Below, piece after piece: positions 15,303 through 25,335 of a stretch of 64,000 bases of DNA. Position 1 is the stretch's first letter, and every line of letters begins with the position of its first letter. The DNA is from Hydrogenophaga sp. NFH-34 (GTDB lineage: Bacteria > Pseudomonadota > Gammaproteobacteria > Burkholderiales > Burkholderiaceae_C). The position numbers and the translations under genes were made by a program. The DNA lies in assembly GCF_021401345.1 (NCBI RefSeq), contig NZ_JACBGE010000020.1, forward strand, positions 1 through 64,000, given 5' to 3'. The notes under the pieces were generated by a model. That model made no database searches and was not told the DNA's origin. It saw nothing but the letters and a program-made list of their open reading frames with translations.

Positions 15303-16823
15303 TCAGCGCAGCGCCAGCGAGTCGCGCTTCCACGCCGGGTCGGCCCAGCGGTTGAAGGGCCCCAGCGCGTCCGGGTCGAAGGCGGTGCGCTCGGGCAGGC
15401 CGGTGGTCACGCGCACCACCTCGAAACGGCGAACGGTCTTGCCTTCGGCCAGCGCTTCGCGCGCCACCAGCAGGCGCTGGCCGCCCGGTTCCCAGCCCGC
15501 GAATTCGGCATAGCCCGCACCGGGCTGCAGCGGCGCCGGGGGCAACACCTGCACACCCCAGTCCTGGCCCTCGCGGCGGAACACCCAGAGCTCGCGCCAG
15601 CCGTCCACCGGCTGCACCGCCAGCGCCAGCGCCGTGCCTTCGCGGTTGGGCGCGGCCGAGGCCGCCCACACCTGGCCCCAGGTGCAGCGCTCGGCCAGCG
15701 CGGGGGCATCGGCCCGGGCGCGGAGGTCGCGCAACGCGACGCAGGTCTGGCCGTCGTCGGCGCGGCGGGTCGCCACCGCCAGGCGCCCCGGCGCCGCCGC
15801 CGGCCCGGCGGCCGCCCAGCGCACGGCGTTGACGCGCACCGCGGCGGCGTGGAAGCGCGCCAGGTCGTCGTCGGCGATGGCGGTCTTGTCGACACGGCCC
15901 ACCGCCCGGAGCGCGGTTTCAGTGGCCCTGCCGGCGGCGGCGGCGTCGCCGCGCTGGGCCCGCGCGAACGCGACGCGGCTCCACACCTCGGCCTGGCGCG
16001 TGGCCAGCCGGGCCCGCCAGTGCGGGGCCAGGCCCGGCGTGTCGGCACGGTCCAGCACGTCGGCCAGGCCTTCGTCGAGCGCCTCGCGCTCGGCCTGGCG
16101 TGGGGGCAGGTCCTGGCACTCGGCGCGGGTCAGCGCCAGCGCGGCACGGGCACGCTGTTCGGGCGTGGCCGCCGGCAGCGCCAGCAGGCGGCGCTGGGCG
16201 TCGCCTTCGTAACAGACCGTCACGCGACCATCGCGTTCGTGCGAGCGCAGCGCCACGCCGTGGCGGCTGGCCACGTCGGTGTGGGCGCTCAGCCAGGGGT
16301 CGGCGCTGGCCGCGTTGGCGCGGTCGGCCAGGCGGTCTGCCAGTTGGCCCACGGCGTCGAAGACGGCGGCCCCTTCGGCGCCCTGCAAGGCGGCGGCGGG
16401 CAGGGCCTGGATGCTGGCGGCCGCCAGCGCCAGCCCGAGCGGCTCCGCGCCCGGCTGCCCGCTCACGAAGGCCAGCAGCGCCAGCAGTTGCGGCGCCTCG
16501 GTTGCGGCCACCGACACCGGCATCACCAGCGTGCTGTGCACATACCCGCCGCGCTCGCGGTGGTGGTCCCAGACCTGGACGAAGTCGCCGCGCGTGGCCC
16601 GGATTTCGAGCACCTCGCCGCGCCAGAGATGGGCCAGGCTGGCGGCGCTCTCGCGCGGCGCGGCGCGCAGGGCCACACGGTCGCGGGTGACCAGGCCGGC
16701 GGTGGGAGCCGACGCCGCGGTGCCCGCCACGGGGGCCGGCGCAGCCGCCCGGGCCGACAGCAGCACGCCCGTCAGCGCCATGGCCAGCAAGGCCGCCCAG
16801 AGGTATTTGACCCAGCGGTGCAT
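15303..16823 (-). CDS. Exported hypothetical protein with SH3-like domain
   Basis: A 506-residue protein with a signal peptide or membrane anchor (about 8-28). An SH3-like segment follows (about 40-100: VTRDRVALRAAPRESAASLAHLWRG, EVLEIRATRGDFVQVWD), the type that binds peptidoglycan or peptide ligands. The remainder, Ala-rich and partly helical, has no domain I can name. It begins one base after the stop of the SPFH gene, so the two are co-translated and may form a membrane-associated complex. Confidence 0.75.
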   Translation of the reverse strand: MHRWVKYLWAALLAMALTGVLLSARAAAPAPVAGTAASAPTAGLVTRDRVALRAAPRESAASLAHLWRGEVLEIRATRGDFVQVWDHHRERGGYVHSTLVMPVSVAATEAPQLLALLAFVSGQPGAEPLGLALAAASIQALPAAALQGAEGAAVFDAVGQLADRLADRANAASADPWLSAHTDVASRHGVALRSHERDGRVTVCYEGDAQRRLLALPAATPEQRARAALALTRAECQDLPPRQAEREALDEGLADVLDRADTPGLAPHWRARLATRQAEVWSRVAFARAQRGDAAAAGRATETALRAVGRVDKTAIADDDLARFHAAAVRVNAVRWAAAGPAAAPGRLAVATRRADDGQTCVALRDLRARADAPALAERCTWGQVWAASAAPNREGTALALAVQPVDGWRELWVFRREGQDWGVQVLPPAPLQPGAGYAEFAGWEPGGQRLLVAREALAEGKTVRRFEVVRVTTGLPERTAFDPDALGPFNRWADPAWKRDSLALR

Positions 16824-16824
16824 G

Positions 16825-18126
16825 TCATTCCTCCCCATCGTCCAGGCCCTGCCGGCCCCGGCCGGCGCTGGCCACGGTCCCGAGCAGGCCGCTGCCGATG
16901 AAGCCGTCCTGCGAGGGCGGCGCGATGATGACCTGCACCTTGTCGCTCAGGCGGTCGGCCATGGTCTTCTGGATCAGCAGCGGGTGCCTGGTGATCAGCG
17001 CGCCTTCGAGCGCCATCTGCTCGGCGTTGACCTTGCCGATGTTCTTGAGCCGATAGGCCTCGGCGTCGGCCAGCTTCTGGCGGGCTTCGGCCTCGCCGGT
17101 GGCCTCGATACGGCGGGCCTGCGCTTCGCCCTCGGCCAGCTTGACGCGCGCCACGCGCGCCGCCTCGGCTTCGAGCTGGCGCTGTTCCACCTGGCGCTGC
17201 TTGAGCGGCAGCACGTGCTTCATGGCCTCTTCCTGCGCCTTGGCAGCGATCACCTGCTCGCGCGCCGCGGCTTCGGCCGCCACCTCGCGCCGCGCCTTGT
17301 CGGCCGCCGCCGCCAGCTCGCTTTCCTTGACCTGCTTCTCGCGCAGCTCCAGCGTGTAGCGCATCTTCTCGGCCGACAGGCCTTCGGTCAGCAGCCCTTC
17401 CATGCCACGGCGGTAGTCCTCCGGCAGGTCGATCTTGCCGATGGTCACCGACCGCAGCAGCAGGCCGTCGGCCGCCAGGCGCTCGCGCAACTGGCCTTCG
17501 ATGGTCTGTTCGATCTGCGCGCGCTGCGACGAAAAGATCTCGCGCACCGTGTGCCGCGCCACGATCTTGTAGACCGTGGCCTGCACCGCCGGCTCGATGA
17601 CGCGGGCATCGAGGTCGGGCACGAAGGCCACCGCCCGCGGACCGGCCAGGCGTGCCGGATCGATGGCGTAGCGCACGCGCAGGTCCAGGCCGATGGACAG
17701 ACCCTCGACCGTCTGCGCCGGCGCCGGGCCGTCGGCCGTGGCCATGGTGGCGGCCTGCCAGGTGCGGTCCTGCAGCGACCAGCTCACCGCCTGGTGGACG
17801 CCGGGCAGCACCCACACCGGCCCTTCGCGCCAGACCGTCACGGCGCCGCTGAGCTGGCTGGTGCGCACCACCCGGTGCCCGGGCTCGACCGGCAGCACCG
17901 GCGGGCGGGTCACCAGCACATAGGCCGCGCCGGCCGCCAGGGCCAGCGTGCCCAGGGTCAGGAGCAGGGGTGCCAGCGGCAGCGCCGGGCGCGCCGCCGG
18001 CACCGGGGCGTAGCGGTCGGCGGGCTCGGCCTCCTCCGAAACGGGCGCGCCTTCGGGGTCCGGCGCAGGCCGGCGGCCCAGCGCCGCCCGGGCCGATTCA
18101 GACAGGTTCTTCCAACGTGGCCACAT
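16825..18126 (-). CDS. SPFH/band-7 (prohibitin-homology) membrane protein
   Basis: A 433-residue protein with one N-terminal membrane helix (about 55-75), an SPFH domain (about 80-260) and a long Ala/Glu/Arg coiled coil (about 260-370), the layout of HflK/HflC, stomatin and flotillin relatives. Such proteins oligomerise at the membrane and scaffold other proteins or proteases. GGAGGAGAAG just before the ATG at 18126 fixes the start; an ATG 33 bases upstream lacks this. It is co-transcribed with the SH3-like protein and divergent from a two-component system, which may respond to envelope state. Confidence 0.88.
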   Translation of the reverse strand: MWPRWKNLSESARAALGRRPAPDPEGAPVSEEAEPADRYAPVPAARPALPLAPLLLTLGTLALAAGAAYVLVTRPPVLPVEPGHRVVRTSQLSGAVTVWREGPVWVLPGVHQAVSWSLQDRTWQAATMATADGPAPAQTVEGLSIGLDLRVRYAIDPARLAGPRAVAFVPDLDARVIEPAVQATVYKIVARHTVREIFSSQRAQIEQTIEGQLRERLAADGLLLRSVTIGKIDLPEDYRRGMEGLLTEGLSAEKMRYTLELREKQVKESELAAAADKARREVAAEAAAREQVIAAKAQEEAMKHVLPLKQRQVEQRQLEAEAARVARVKLAEGEAQARRIEATGEAEARQKLADAEAYRLKNIGKVNAEQMALEGALITRHPLLIQKTMADRLSDKVQVIIAPPSQDGFIGSGLLGTVASAGRGRQGLDDGEE

Positions 18127-18292
18127 GGGCTTCTCCTCCGGTTTTCGGGGCCAACCCACCGCGGGTTCGCCATGGCCTGCATCGTTCCGGAAGCCGCCGG
18201 AAGTCTCAATGCGGCCGGCGGGTGGCTTGGCGGACGGGCGCGGAAGAAAAACTCACAGGCCCTGCGCGCAGCGCGCTTCGATAATCGGCGCC

Positions 18293-18985
18293 ATGGACAC
18301 CATCGCCGTGATTGAGGACGACCGCCCGACCAGCGACCAGCTGGCCGGCTGGATCCGGGCCGCGCGCCCGGAGCTGACCGTCCACCAGTGGCACGACCGC
18401 GACAGCGCCGAAGCCGCCCTGGCGCGCGAGCGCTACGACCTGGTGGTGCTGGACATCGAGCTCGGCCGCGAGCGCCACGCGGGCGTGGCCGTCATCAACA
18501 CCATCAACAAGCTGCACCAGGGCACGCCGGTGCTGGTGGTCTCGGCGATGCCGGCGGCGATCTACCGCGGCATCATGAAGGCGCTGGACGCCTGGGACTA
18601 CCTGCAGAAGACCCACTTCGACGAGGCCGAATTCGTCGAAACCTTTCTCGACATCCTGCGCGCCTCGCGCGCCCGGCGCGGCAGCGACCCCGAACCCGCC
18701 ACCGAAGACGGGCTGAGCCTGGACCCGCTGTGGCAGCGCAACCCGACCTGGCGCGGCCAGCGCATCAACCTGCCGCTGACAGCGCAGCGCATCCTGGCCA
18801 CGCTGGTGCAGAAAAAGGGCCAGACGGTGAGCTACGAAGAGCTGTACGAGGTGGTCAAGAGCGGGCGCAACCGCGACAACGTGCGCAAGCACGTGAGCGC
18901 CATCCGCGACGCCTTCCGCGACCTCGACCCGGCGTTCGACGCGATCGAGAACGTGCCCATGCGCGGCTTCCGCTGGTCACGATGA
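18293..18985 (+). CDS. Response regulator, receiver plus winged helix
   Basis: A 230-residue transcription regulator. The receiver domain (1-115) has the acidic pocket Glu8-Asp9-Asp10, phosphoacceptor Asp54 in VVLDIEL and Lys in LQKTHF. The C-terminal domain (about 140-230) is a winged helix ending MRGFRWSR, as in the OmpR family. Its stop overlaps the kinase start by four bases (ATGA), so regulator and kinase form a cognate pair. Targets are unknown; the divergent SPFH operon and itself are the natural candidates. Confidence 0.92.
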   Translation: MDTIAVIEDDRPTSDQLAGWIRAARPELTVHQWHDRDSAEAALARERYDLVVLDIELGRERHAGVAVINTINKLHQGTPVLVVSAMPAAIYRGIMKALDAWDYLQKTHFDEAEFVETFLDILRASRARRGSDPEPATEDGLSLDPLWQRNPTWRGQRINLPLTAQRILATLVQKKGQTVSYEELYEVVKSGRNRDNVRKHVSAIRDAFRDLDPAFDAIENVPMRGFRWSR

Positions 18986-21120
18986 AATTCGGCCCGCTGG
19001 ACCTTCCTTCGCTGCCCGCGCTGGCGCTGCCGCGGCTGCCGCTCTCGGCGTTCCGCCGCCGCCTCGTCTTCCACGGCGTGTTCCTGCTGCTGGCGCTGGC
19101 CGTGGTGGTGCTGGCGGTGACGCTGCTGGCCGAAGAAAAGCAGCGCAGCCGCGACCGCTACGAGTCGGGCTTTCGCCAGCGCCTGTCGACCCTGACCGCA
19201 CAACTGCGGCACCCGACCGGGCAGCTCGCGCTCATCAACGCCGGCGCGGCGCCGGCCGCCGGGCCAGGGCGCGTGCCCGTGGTGCTGCCGTTTTCGGCGC
19301 TCGACTATTCGGACCCGTTCAAGGCCCGGCAGGCGGTCGAAATGAGCGGCTGCGCCGTGCACTGGCCCGAAGACGGCGGACAACTGTGCGTGGGCGTGGG
19401 CAACAGCGCCTACGCGGGCGGCGTGGTCTATCTGGTGGCCGACCTGGTGCTGCCGCCGGCCCTGCCGCGCGAGCGCGGCACGCTGGCCCTGGACGGCGTG
19501 AGCCACGCGGTAATCCGGGCCGACACCACGCAAGGCAGCGAACGCTGGGTCGCGCCGCTCGAAGCGCCCGCCGACAGCCCGGTTGCGCAGGACGACGGCG
19601 GCCTGCGCGGGCGCCTGACGGGTTTCGCCGGCGAGGGCCGCATGCTGGTCAAGGGCTCGCGGCCGGTGCGCGATTTCCGCGGCTGGCTCTGGCAGGAGGC
19701 CAGCTGTGCCCAGCCCGAACAGGCGCTGCCCGGTTGCGCGCGGCGCACCCTGCTGTCGCTGCGCGTGCCGATCGAGGCCTGGCGCCGGGCCCTGTTCGCC
19801 AAGGGCCAACGCACCTGGCCGCCGGCCGACCTGGACCAGACCCGGCTGCGGCTGCAATGGATCGGTCCGGCCGGCGAGACGCTGTTCGACAGCGACCGCG
19901 CCGGGGCCGTGCAGCCGTTTTCGCTGCAGCATCTGGCCGCCACGCTGTCGGCCGGCGAGACGCTGCGCATCGAGCGCCTGGGCCCGGGCGAGCCCCAGCT
20001 GGTGACCGCGCTGCGCGGCCAGGACAGCCCCGAAGCCGCCGCGCCCTGGCTCACGCGCCTGGTGCTGCGCCTGCCGTCGGCCGACACCCGCACCCAGGTG
20101 CAGGCCAGCGAAACCGTCAACACCTCCAGCGGCCGCTACCAGTTGCGCCTGAGCGGCGAGCTGGCCAGCGTGGACCGCAACCTCAGCGCCACCGCCACCC
20201 GCATGAGCGGCTTCGTCGGCGCGATGCTGGCCGCCATCGCGCTGGCCTGGCTGCTGATCGAGGTCGGCCTGATCCGCCGCATCGCACTGCTGACGCAGCG
20301 TGCCGCGGCGCTGAACTACAACATGAAGGACCCGCAGATCGAGCGCCGCCTGGGCGATCTGGATGTGAGCGACATGGCCGGCCGCGACGAGATGGGCATC
20401 CTGGCCAGCACGCTGGCCGCGCTGCTGCAGCGCGTCAAGGAAGGCGTTCGCCGCGAGCACCTGCGCAACGAGCAGGAGCGCGAGATGTGGCACGCCGTGG
20501 GGCACGAAATCATGTCGCCGCTGCAGTCGCTGATGGTGCTGCACGGCGATCCGCAGGACCCGAGCCACCGCTACGTCAGCCGCATGCAGCAGGCGGTGCG
20601 CGTGCTCTACGGCAGCGCCTCGCCCAGCGAAGCCATCACCTCGGCCACGGTGGACATCGATGCGCTGGACCTGAACGCGTTCCTGGCCCATGTGGCCGAA
20701 AACGCGCCCTACGCCGGCATCGCCGACGTGCGCTACATCCGCGCGCCGGACCCGGTGTGGGTGCAGGCCGACGAGCACTCGCTGGAAGACGTGGTGACCC
20801 ACGTGCTGCGCAACGCCGACCGCTACCGGCTCGCGGGCACGCCCGTCACGCTGAACCTGGACACCAGCGATGCCGCCATGGCCCGCGTCGGCATCCACAA
20901 CCAGGGCCCCGCCATCCCGCCCGAACTGCGGGAACGTATCTTCGAATTCGGCGTGACCGACGGTGCCGCCACCGGCGCGGGCGAAGGCCGGGGCCAGGGC
21001 CTGTTCGTGGCCCGCACCTACCTGGCGAAAATGGGGGGCACCATCGCCGCCACCCACACCGGGGACGGCGTCCGTTTCGACATCCGCCTGCCCCGCACCA
21101 CCGTGCACCCGTTTCCATGA
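18982..21120 (+). CDS. Membrane sensor histidine kinase
   Basis: A 712-residue kinase. Two membrane helices (about 28-50 and 411-432) enclose a large periplasmic sensor of about 360 residues that I cannot classify. A HAMP-like linker follows, then the dimerisation helix with the phosphorylated His508 in GHEIMSPL, and an ATPase domain with an N box (HVLRNADRY) and G boxes (GEGRGQGLFVAR). The sensor contains several cysteines (near CAVHWPEDGGQLCVG and CAQPEQALPGCARR), which could form disulfides. It overlaps the regulator gene upstream and the exonuclease gene downstream. Confidence 0.92.
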   Translation: MKFGPLDLPSLPALALPRLPLSAFRRRLVFHGVFLLLALAVVVLAVTLLAEEKQRSRDRYESGFRQRLSTLTAQLRHPTGQLALINAGAAPAAGPGRVPVVLPFSALDYSDPFKARQAVEMSGCAVHWPEDGGQLCVGVGNSAYAGGVVYLVADLVLPPALPRERGTLALDGVSHAVIRADTTQGSERWVAPLEAPADSPVAQDDGGLRGRLTGFAGEGRMLVKGSRPVRDFRGWLWQEASCAQPEQALPGCARRTLLSLRVPIEAWRRALFAKGQRTWPPADLDQTRLRLQWIGPAGETLFDSDRAGAVQPFSLQHLAATLSAGETLRIERLGPGEPQLVTALRGQDSPEAAAPWLTRLVLRLPSADTRTQVQASETVNTSSGRYQLRLSGELASVDRNLSATATRMSGFVGAMLAAIALAWLLIEVGLIRRIALLTQRAAALNYNMKDPQIERRLGDLDVSDMAGRDEMGILASTLAALLQRVKEGVRREHLRNEQEREMWHAVGHEIMSPLQSLMVLHGDPQDPSHRYVSRMQQAVRVLYGSASPSEAITSATVDIDALDLNAFLAHVAENAPYAGIADVRYIRAPDPVWVQADEHSLEDVVTHVLRNADRYRLAGTPVTLNLDTSDAAMARVGIHNQGPAIPPELRERIFEFGVTDGAATGAGEGRGQGLFVARTYLAKMGGTIAATHTGDGVRFDIRLPRTTVHPFP

Positions 21121-21737
21121 GCCGCATCGCCGTCATCGACTTCGAAACCACCGGCATCTCGATCAGCCAGGGCAGCCGCGCCACCGAGGTCGCCATCGTG
21201 CTGATGGAGAACGGCCAGCCGGTGGACCGCTACCAGAGCCTGATGAACGCGGGCGTGTCCATCCCGCCCTTCATCACCCAGCTCACCGGCATCACCAACG
21301 CCATGGTGGCCGCCGCCCCGGCGGCCACGCAGGTGATGGCCGAGGCCGCGCGCTTCGTGGGCGACACGCCCATGGTGGCGCACAACGCCGGCTTCGACCG
21401 CCGCTTCTGGCAGGCCGAACTGGCGCTGGCCGGCCTGCCGGCGCCGCAGCCGTTTGCCTGCACGGTGCTGCTCTCGCGCCGGCTCTACCCCGAGGCGCCG
21501 AGCCACAAGCTGGGCATGCTGGCCGAACGCTTCGCGCTGCCGCGCAAAGGCGCCGCCCACCGGGCCCTGGTCGACGCCGAGATGGCCGCGTGGCTGCTGG
21601 TGCGCATCCAGCACGACCTGCGCGAACGCCACGGCGTGGCCGAGCCGGACCACGCCTTCCTGTGCGCCCTGCAGACCTGCACGACCAAGGCGCTGCCGCG
21701 CTTCCTCGCGGCCCACGGCCGCCGGCCGGTGCACTGA
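21117..21737 (+). CDS. DEDDh 3'-5' exonuclease (DNA polymerase III epsilon-like)
   Basis: A 206-residue stand-alone exonuclease domain. The catalytic acids are Asp8 and Glu10 in VIDFETTG, Asp in AHNAGFDRRF, and the His and Asp of HRALVDAEMA. It degrades single-stranded DNA or RNA ends with two metal ions. The short length means no polymerase or helicase domain. Its ATG overlaps the kinase stop (ATGA), an unusual partner for a two-component system but common in this bacterial group, so coupling may reflect shared transcription only. Confidence 0.9.
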   Translation: MSRIAVIDFETTGISISQGSRATEVAIVLMENGQPVDRYQSLMNAGVSIPPFITQLTGITNAMVAAAPAATQVMAEAARFVGDTPMVAHNAGFDRRFWQAELALAGLPAPQPFACTVLLSRRLYPEAPSHKLGMLAERFALPRKGAAHRALVDAEMAAWLLVRIQHDLRERHGVAEPDHAFLCALQTCTTKALPRFLAAHGRRPVH

Positions 21738-21763
21738 GCCGACGACCTGGCCGGTTCGCGCCC

Positions 21764-23449
21764 TCAGGCGTCGGCCGACGGGGCAGCGGCAGGCGGCGGA
21801 ACGGTCTCCGGCACCGCTTCGGCGTCCAGCGGCGGGTGGGCCAGCGATTCGGGCGGGCCCTTCTGGCGGCGGTTCAGCCGGCCCTGGGCCAGGTAGTGGC
21901 CCATGCGCCAGATGTGGTGGGCGCTGCGTTCGATCCAGCGGTAGCTGTCGGTGCGGCGCAGGGCGTCGGACGCGCCCGCGGCGCCGCTGGCCGCCTGGCC
22001 CAGTACGGCCTGGCGGTGCTGGTTGGACAGGCCCGTCAGCGCCACGGCCTCCAGCTCCAGCGCGTCCAGGCTGGCGGCCAGGTCGCGCGCGGCCAGCCCG
22101 CGCCGCGCGATGTCGGCGATGCGGTGGCAGGGCGTCGTGGCCCAGGCGTAGTCGGGGCCACCCAGGGGCGCCGTGGCCTGTGCCAGGTCGTGCAGGCGCG
22201 TGCGCAGGCGCAGCAGGTGGTCGATGGCATGCAGCTGGGCGATGCGCGAGGCGGCGCTCGCCTCGTCGCCGGCCGGCAGCTCGATGCGGCCCACGAAGTC
22301 GTAGACGCGGTCGATTTCCCCGTCGAGCGCGCGCAGGCGCTCGGCCAGCGCGCTGCCGTCCTCGTCGCGCAGCCGGGCCTCGAAGATCGCCAGGGCCTCG
22401 CCGGCGAGGTGTTCGAGCGCGCGCTCGGACGCTTCCAGCGCCACGTCGGGCAGGGTCAGCAGGCTGGCGTCTAGGCGGGCCGTGGCGGCGCTGCCGGTGT
22501 CGGGCACCAGGCGTTCGATCCAGCGCGAGAACGGCCCCGCCACGGGCAGGAACAGCAGCACGCCCACGGCGATGAACAGGGTGTGGAAGGCGGCCAGGGA
22601 ACTGGCCCCGGCGTCCAGCCCCATGTGCGCGTTCAGCCAGCCGATGGCGGTGTGGAACAGCGGCAGCAGGGCGATGGCGATGATGCCCGCGCCGGCGTTG
22701 AACAGCACGTAGGCCAGCGCCGTGCGCTTGGCGTGCACGGTGCCGCCGATGGCCGAGATGACGCCGGTGAGCGTGGTGCCGATGGCCGCGCCCACCACCA
22801 GGGCCGCCGCCTGATCGAAGTTGATCACCTGGCCGTGCAACGCCGTCAGCGTGGTGGCGATGGCCGCCGTGGACGACTGCATGATGGCCGTCATCGTCAG
22901 CCCGACCAGCATCACCGCCATGCGCGCGCCATAACCGCCCACCGGCAGCGAAGCCAGGTTGAACACCGTCGACAGCGCCTGCATGCCTTTGGAGAGGGTG
23001 TCCAGCCCGGTGAACATGAGCCCGAAGCCGGCCAGCGCCAGGCCCAGTTCGGTGATGCGGCCACGCCCCAGCAGCTTGAGGAAGGCGCCGACGCCGATCA
23101 GCGGCATGGTGTAGTAGCCCAGGCTGATCTTGAGCCCCAGCCCGGCCACGATCCAGCCGGTGGCGGTGTTGCCCAGGCTGGCACCGATCAGCACGCCGAT
23201 GGCCTGCGAAAAGCCGATCAGCCCCGCGCTGACGAAGCCGATCAGCGTCACCGTGGTGGCGGTGGAAGACTGCACCAGCATGGTCACCACGGTGCCCGAG
23301 GCGAAGGCCCGGAACGGGCTGCCGGTGAAGCGGATCAGCGCCCGCTGCAGCGCGCCGCCGGCAAAACCGACCAGGCCTTGCGACATCAGCATCATGCCGA
23401 TCAGGAACAGGCCGAGGCCGCCGGCAAAAGGAAACAGGATCTCCGTCAT
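21764..23449 (-). CDS. Na+/phosphate cotransporter family protein
   Basis: A 561-residue protein of the NptA/YjbB family. The N-terminal 310 residues hold two Na/Pi-cotransporter repeats with the QSSTATT and QSSTAA signatures (about 58 and 190). The C-terminal 230 residues form a PhoU-like helical bundle that may sense or gate phosphate. The protein moves phosphate across the inner membrane with sodium, often outward. The ATG at 23449 starts directly before the first membrane helix; an extension to 23521 adds only charged residues. Confidence 0.9.
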   Translation of the reverse strand: MTEILFPFAGGLGLFLIGMMLMSQGLVGFAGGALQRALIRFTGSPFRAFASGTVVTMLVQSSTATTVTLIGFVSAGLIGFSQAIGVLIGASLGNTATGWIVAGLGLKISLGYYTMPLIGVGAFLKLLGRGRITELGLALAGFGLMFTGLDTLSKGMQALSTVFNLASLPVGGYGARMAVMLVGLTMTAIMQSSTAAIATTLTALHGQVINFDQAAALVVGAAIGTTLTGVISAIGGTVHAKRTALAYVLFNAGAGIIAIALLPLFHTAIGWLNAHMGLDAGASSLAAFHTLFIAVGVLLFLPVAGPFSRWIERLVPDTGSAATARLDASLLTLPDVALEASERALEHLAGEALAIFEARLRDEDGSALAERLRALDGEIDRVYDFVGRIELPAGDEASAASRIAQLHAIDHLLRLRTRLHDLAQATAPLGGPDYAWATTPCHRIADIARRGLAARDLAASLDALELEAVALTGLSNQHRQAVLGQAASGAAGASDALRRTDSYRWIERSAHHIWRMGHYLAQGRLNRRQKGPPESLAHPPLDAEAVPETVPPPAAAPSADA

Positions 23450-23604
23450 CGCCCGATTGTCGCCAACCGCCGGGCGCCTTCCGGGCGCGAAATGCGGCCG
23501 GTGGCGGCTTGCGGGCGCCACCAGCGGCTGCGGGCCTTGCCTTGCTCTGTTAAGGTTTCAAGCATCCGTGACTTATTCCACCCCGCGCCAGGAACCCGCT
23601 CCCG

Positions 23605-25335
23605 ATGCCGCACGACGTCAGCCTGATTGCCACCATCGCCGCCGGCTTCGGCCTGGCGATGGTTTTCGGCCTGGTCGTCAGCCGCCTGGGCATGCCGCCG
23701 CTGGTGGGTTACCTGCTGGCCGGCATCGTCATCAGCCCGTCGACCCCGGGCTTCGTGGCCGACCTCGGGCTGGCCGGCCAGCTGGCCGAGATCGGCGTGA
23801 TGCTGCTGATGTTCGGGGTCGGGCTGCACTTCTCGCTCAAGGACCTGATGGCGGTCAAGCGCATCGCGGTGCCAGGCGCGATCGTGCAGATTGGCGTGGC
23901 CACGCTGCTGGGCATGGGCGTGGCCATGCTGTGGGGCTGGTCGCTCGGCGGCGCCATCGTGTTCGGCCTGTGCCTGTCGGTGGCCAGCACCGTGGTGCTG
24001 CTGCGCGCGCTCGAAGCGCGCGGCCTGCTCAAGTCGGTCAACGGCCAGATCGCGGTCGGCTGGCTGGTGGTGGAAGACCTGGTGATGGTCATGGTGCTGG
24101 TGCTGCTGCCGGCCCTGGCCGGGCTGCTGCAGGAAAGCACCGCGGCCACAGCCCTGGCCCCCACCTCGCTGCGCGAGATCTGGGCCACGGTCGGCATGAC
24201 GCTGGCCAAGGTCACGGCCTTCATCGTGCTGATGCTGGTGGTGGGCCGGCGCGTGCTGCCCAAGCTGCTGTGGTGGGTGGCGCGCACCGGCTCGCAGGAG
24301 CTGTTCACCCTGGCCGTGGTGGCCACCGCCGTGGGCGTGGCTTTCGGCGCCGCCAAGCTGTTCGACGTGTCGTTCGCGCTCGGGGCCTTCTTCGCCGGCA
24401 TGATGATGCGCGAGTCCGAGTTCAGCCACCGCGCCGCCGACGAATCGCTGCCGCTGCGCGACGCCTTCGCGGTGCTGTTCTTCGTGTCGGTGGGCATGCT
24501 GTTCGACCCGGCCGTGATCTGGACCCAGCCCATCAAGCTGCTGGCGGTGGTGGTGATCATCCTGGTGGGCAAGACGGTGGCGGCTGTGGCCCTGGTGCTG
24601 CTGTTCCGCTACCCGCTGAACACGGCGCTCACGGTGGGCGCCAGCCTGGCCCAGATCGGCGAGTTCTCTTTCATTCTGGCCGGCCTGGGCGTGGCCCTGG
24701 GCCTGATGCCGGTGGAAGGCCAGAGCCTGGTGCTGGCCGGCGCGCTGATTTCCATCGCGCTCAACGCCGCCGCCTTCACGCTGTCCGAGCCGCTGCGGCT
24801 GTGGATTCTGGCGCGCTCCGCACTCGCCCGCCGGCTGGAGCTGCGCGATGACCCGCTGGCCGAGCTGCCCACCAGCACCGACCAGCGCCTGCTCAGCGGC
24901 CAGGTGGTGCTGGTCGGCTACGGCCGCGTGGGCCGGCGCATCGCCGGCACGTTGCGCGAGCGCGGCCTGCCCTTCGTGGTGGCCGAACAGAACCGCGAGC
25001 TGGTGGACGCGCTGCGCCGCGACGGCATGGCCGCGGTGAGCGGCGACGCCGGCACGCCCGAGGTGCTGATCCAGGCGCACATCGCGCGCGCGGCGATGCT
25101 GGTGGTGGCCATCCCCGACACCGTCAATGTGCGCAAGATGGTCGAGATCGCGCGCACGCTCAACCCCGGCATCGAAGTGGTGCTGCGCACCCACAACGAA
25201 GAAGAAGCCGCGCTGCTGCGGCAGGAGAGCCTGGGCGAAGTCTTCCTGGGCGAACACGAACTGGCGCGCGGCATGGCCGCCCACATTCTTTCGCGCGTGG
25301 CCGTGCCGGCCGCCGCCCAACCGCCCAAAGCATGA
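23605..25335 (+). CDS. CPA2-family K+/H+ antiporter with TrkA-N domain (YbaL type)
   Basis: A 576-residue inner-membrane antiporter. The first 390 residues hold the Na/H-exchanger domain with about 12 helices. The C-terminal RCK/TrkA-N domain has the nucleotide-binding GYGRVGRRIA (from residue 438). Relatives KefB, KefC and YbaL exchange K+ for H+ and are gated by nucleotides or glutathione adducts; I cannot tell gating from sequence. The stop overlaps the P-type ATPase start by four bases (ATGA), so the two ion pumps are co-translated. Confidence 0.92.
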   Translation: MPHDVSLIATIAAGFGLAMVFGLVVSRLGMPPLVGYLLAGIVISPSTPGFVADLGLAGQLAEIGVMLLMFGVGLHFSLKDLMAVKRIAVPGAIVQIGVATLLGMGVAMLWGWSLGGAIVFGLCLSVASTVVLLRALEARGLLKSVNGQIAVGWLVVEDLVMVMVLVLLPALAGLLQESTAATALAPTSLREIWATVGMTLAKVTAFIVLMLVVGRRVLPKLLWWVARTGSQELFTLAVVATAVGVAFGAAKLFDVSFALGAFFAGMMMRESEFSHRAADESLPLRDAFAVLFFVSVGMLFDPAVIWTQPIKLLAVVVIILVGKTVAAVALVLLFRYPLNTALTVGASLAQIGEFSFILAGLGVALGLMPVEGQSLVLAGALISIALNAAAFTLSEPLRLWILARSALARRLELRDDPLAELPTSTDQRLLSGQVVLVGYGRVGRRIAGTLRERGLPFVVAEQNRELVDALRRDGMAAVSGDAGTPEVLIQAHIARAAMLVVAIPDTVNVRKMVEIARTLNPGIEVVLRTHNEEEAALLRQESLGEVFLGEHELARGMAAHILSRVAVPAAAQPPKA

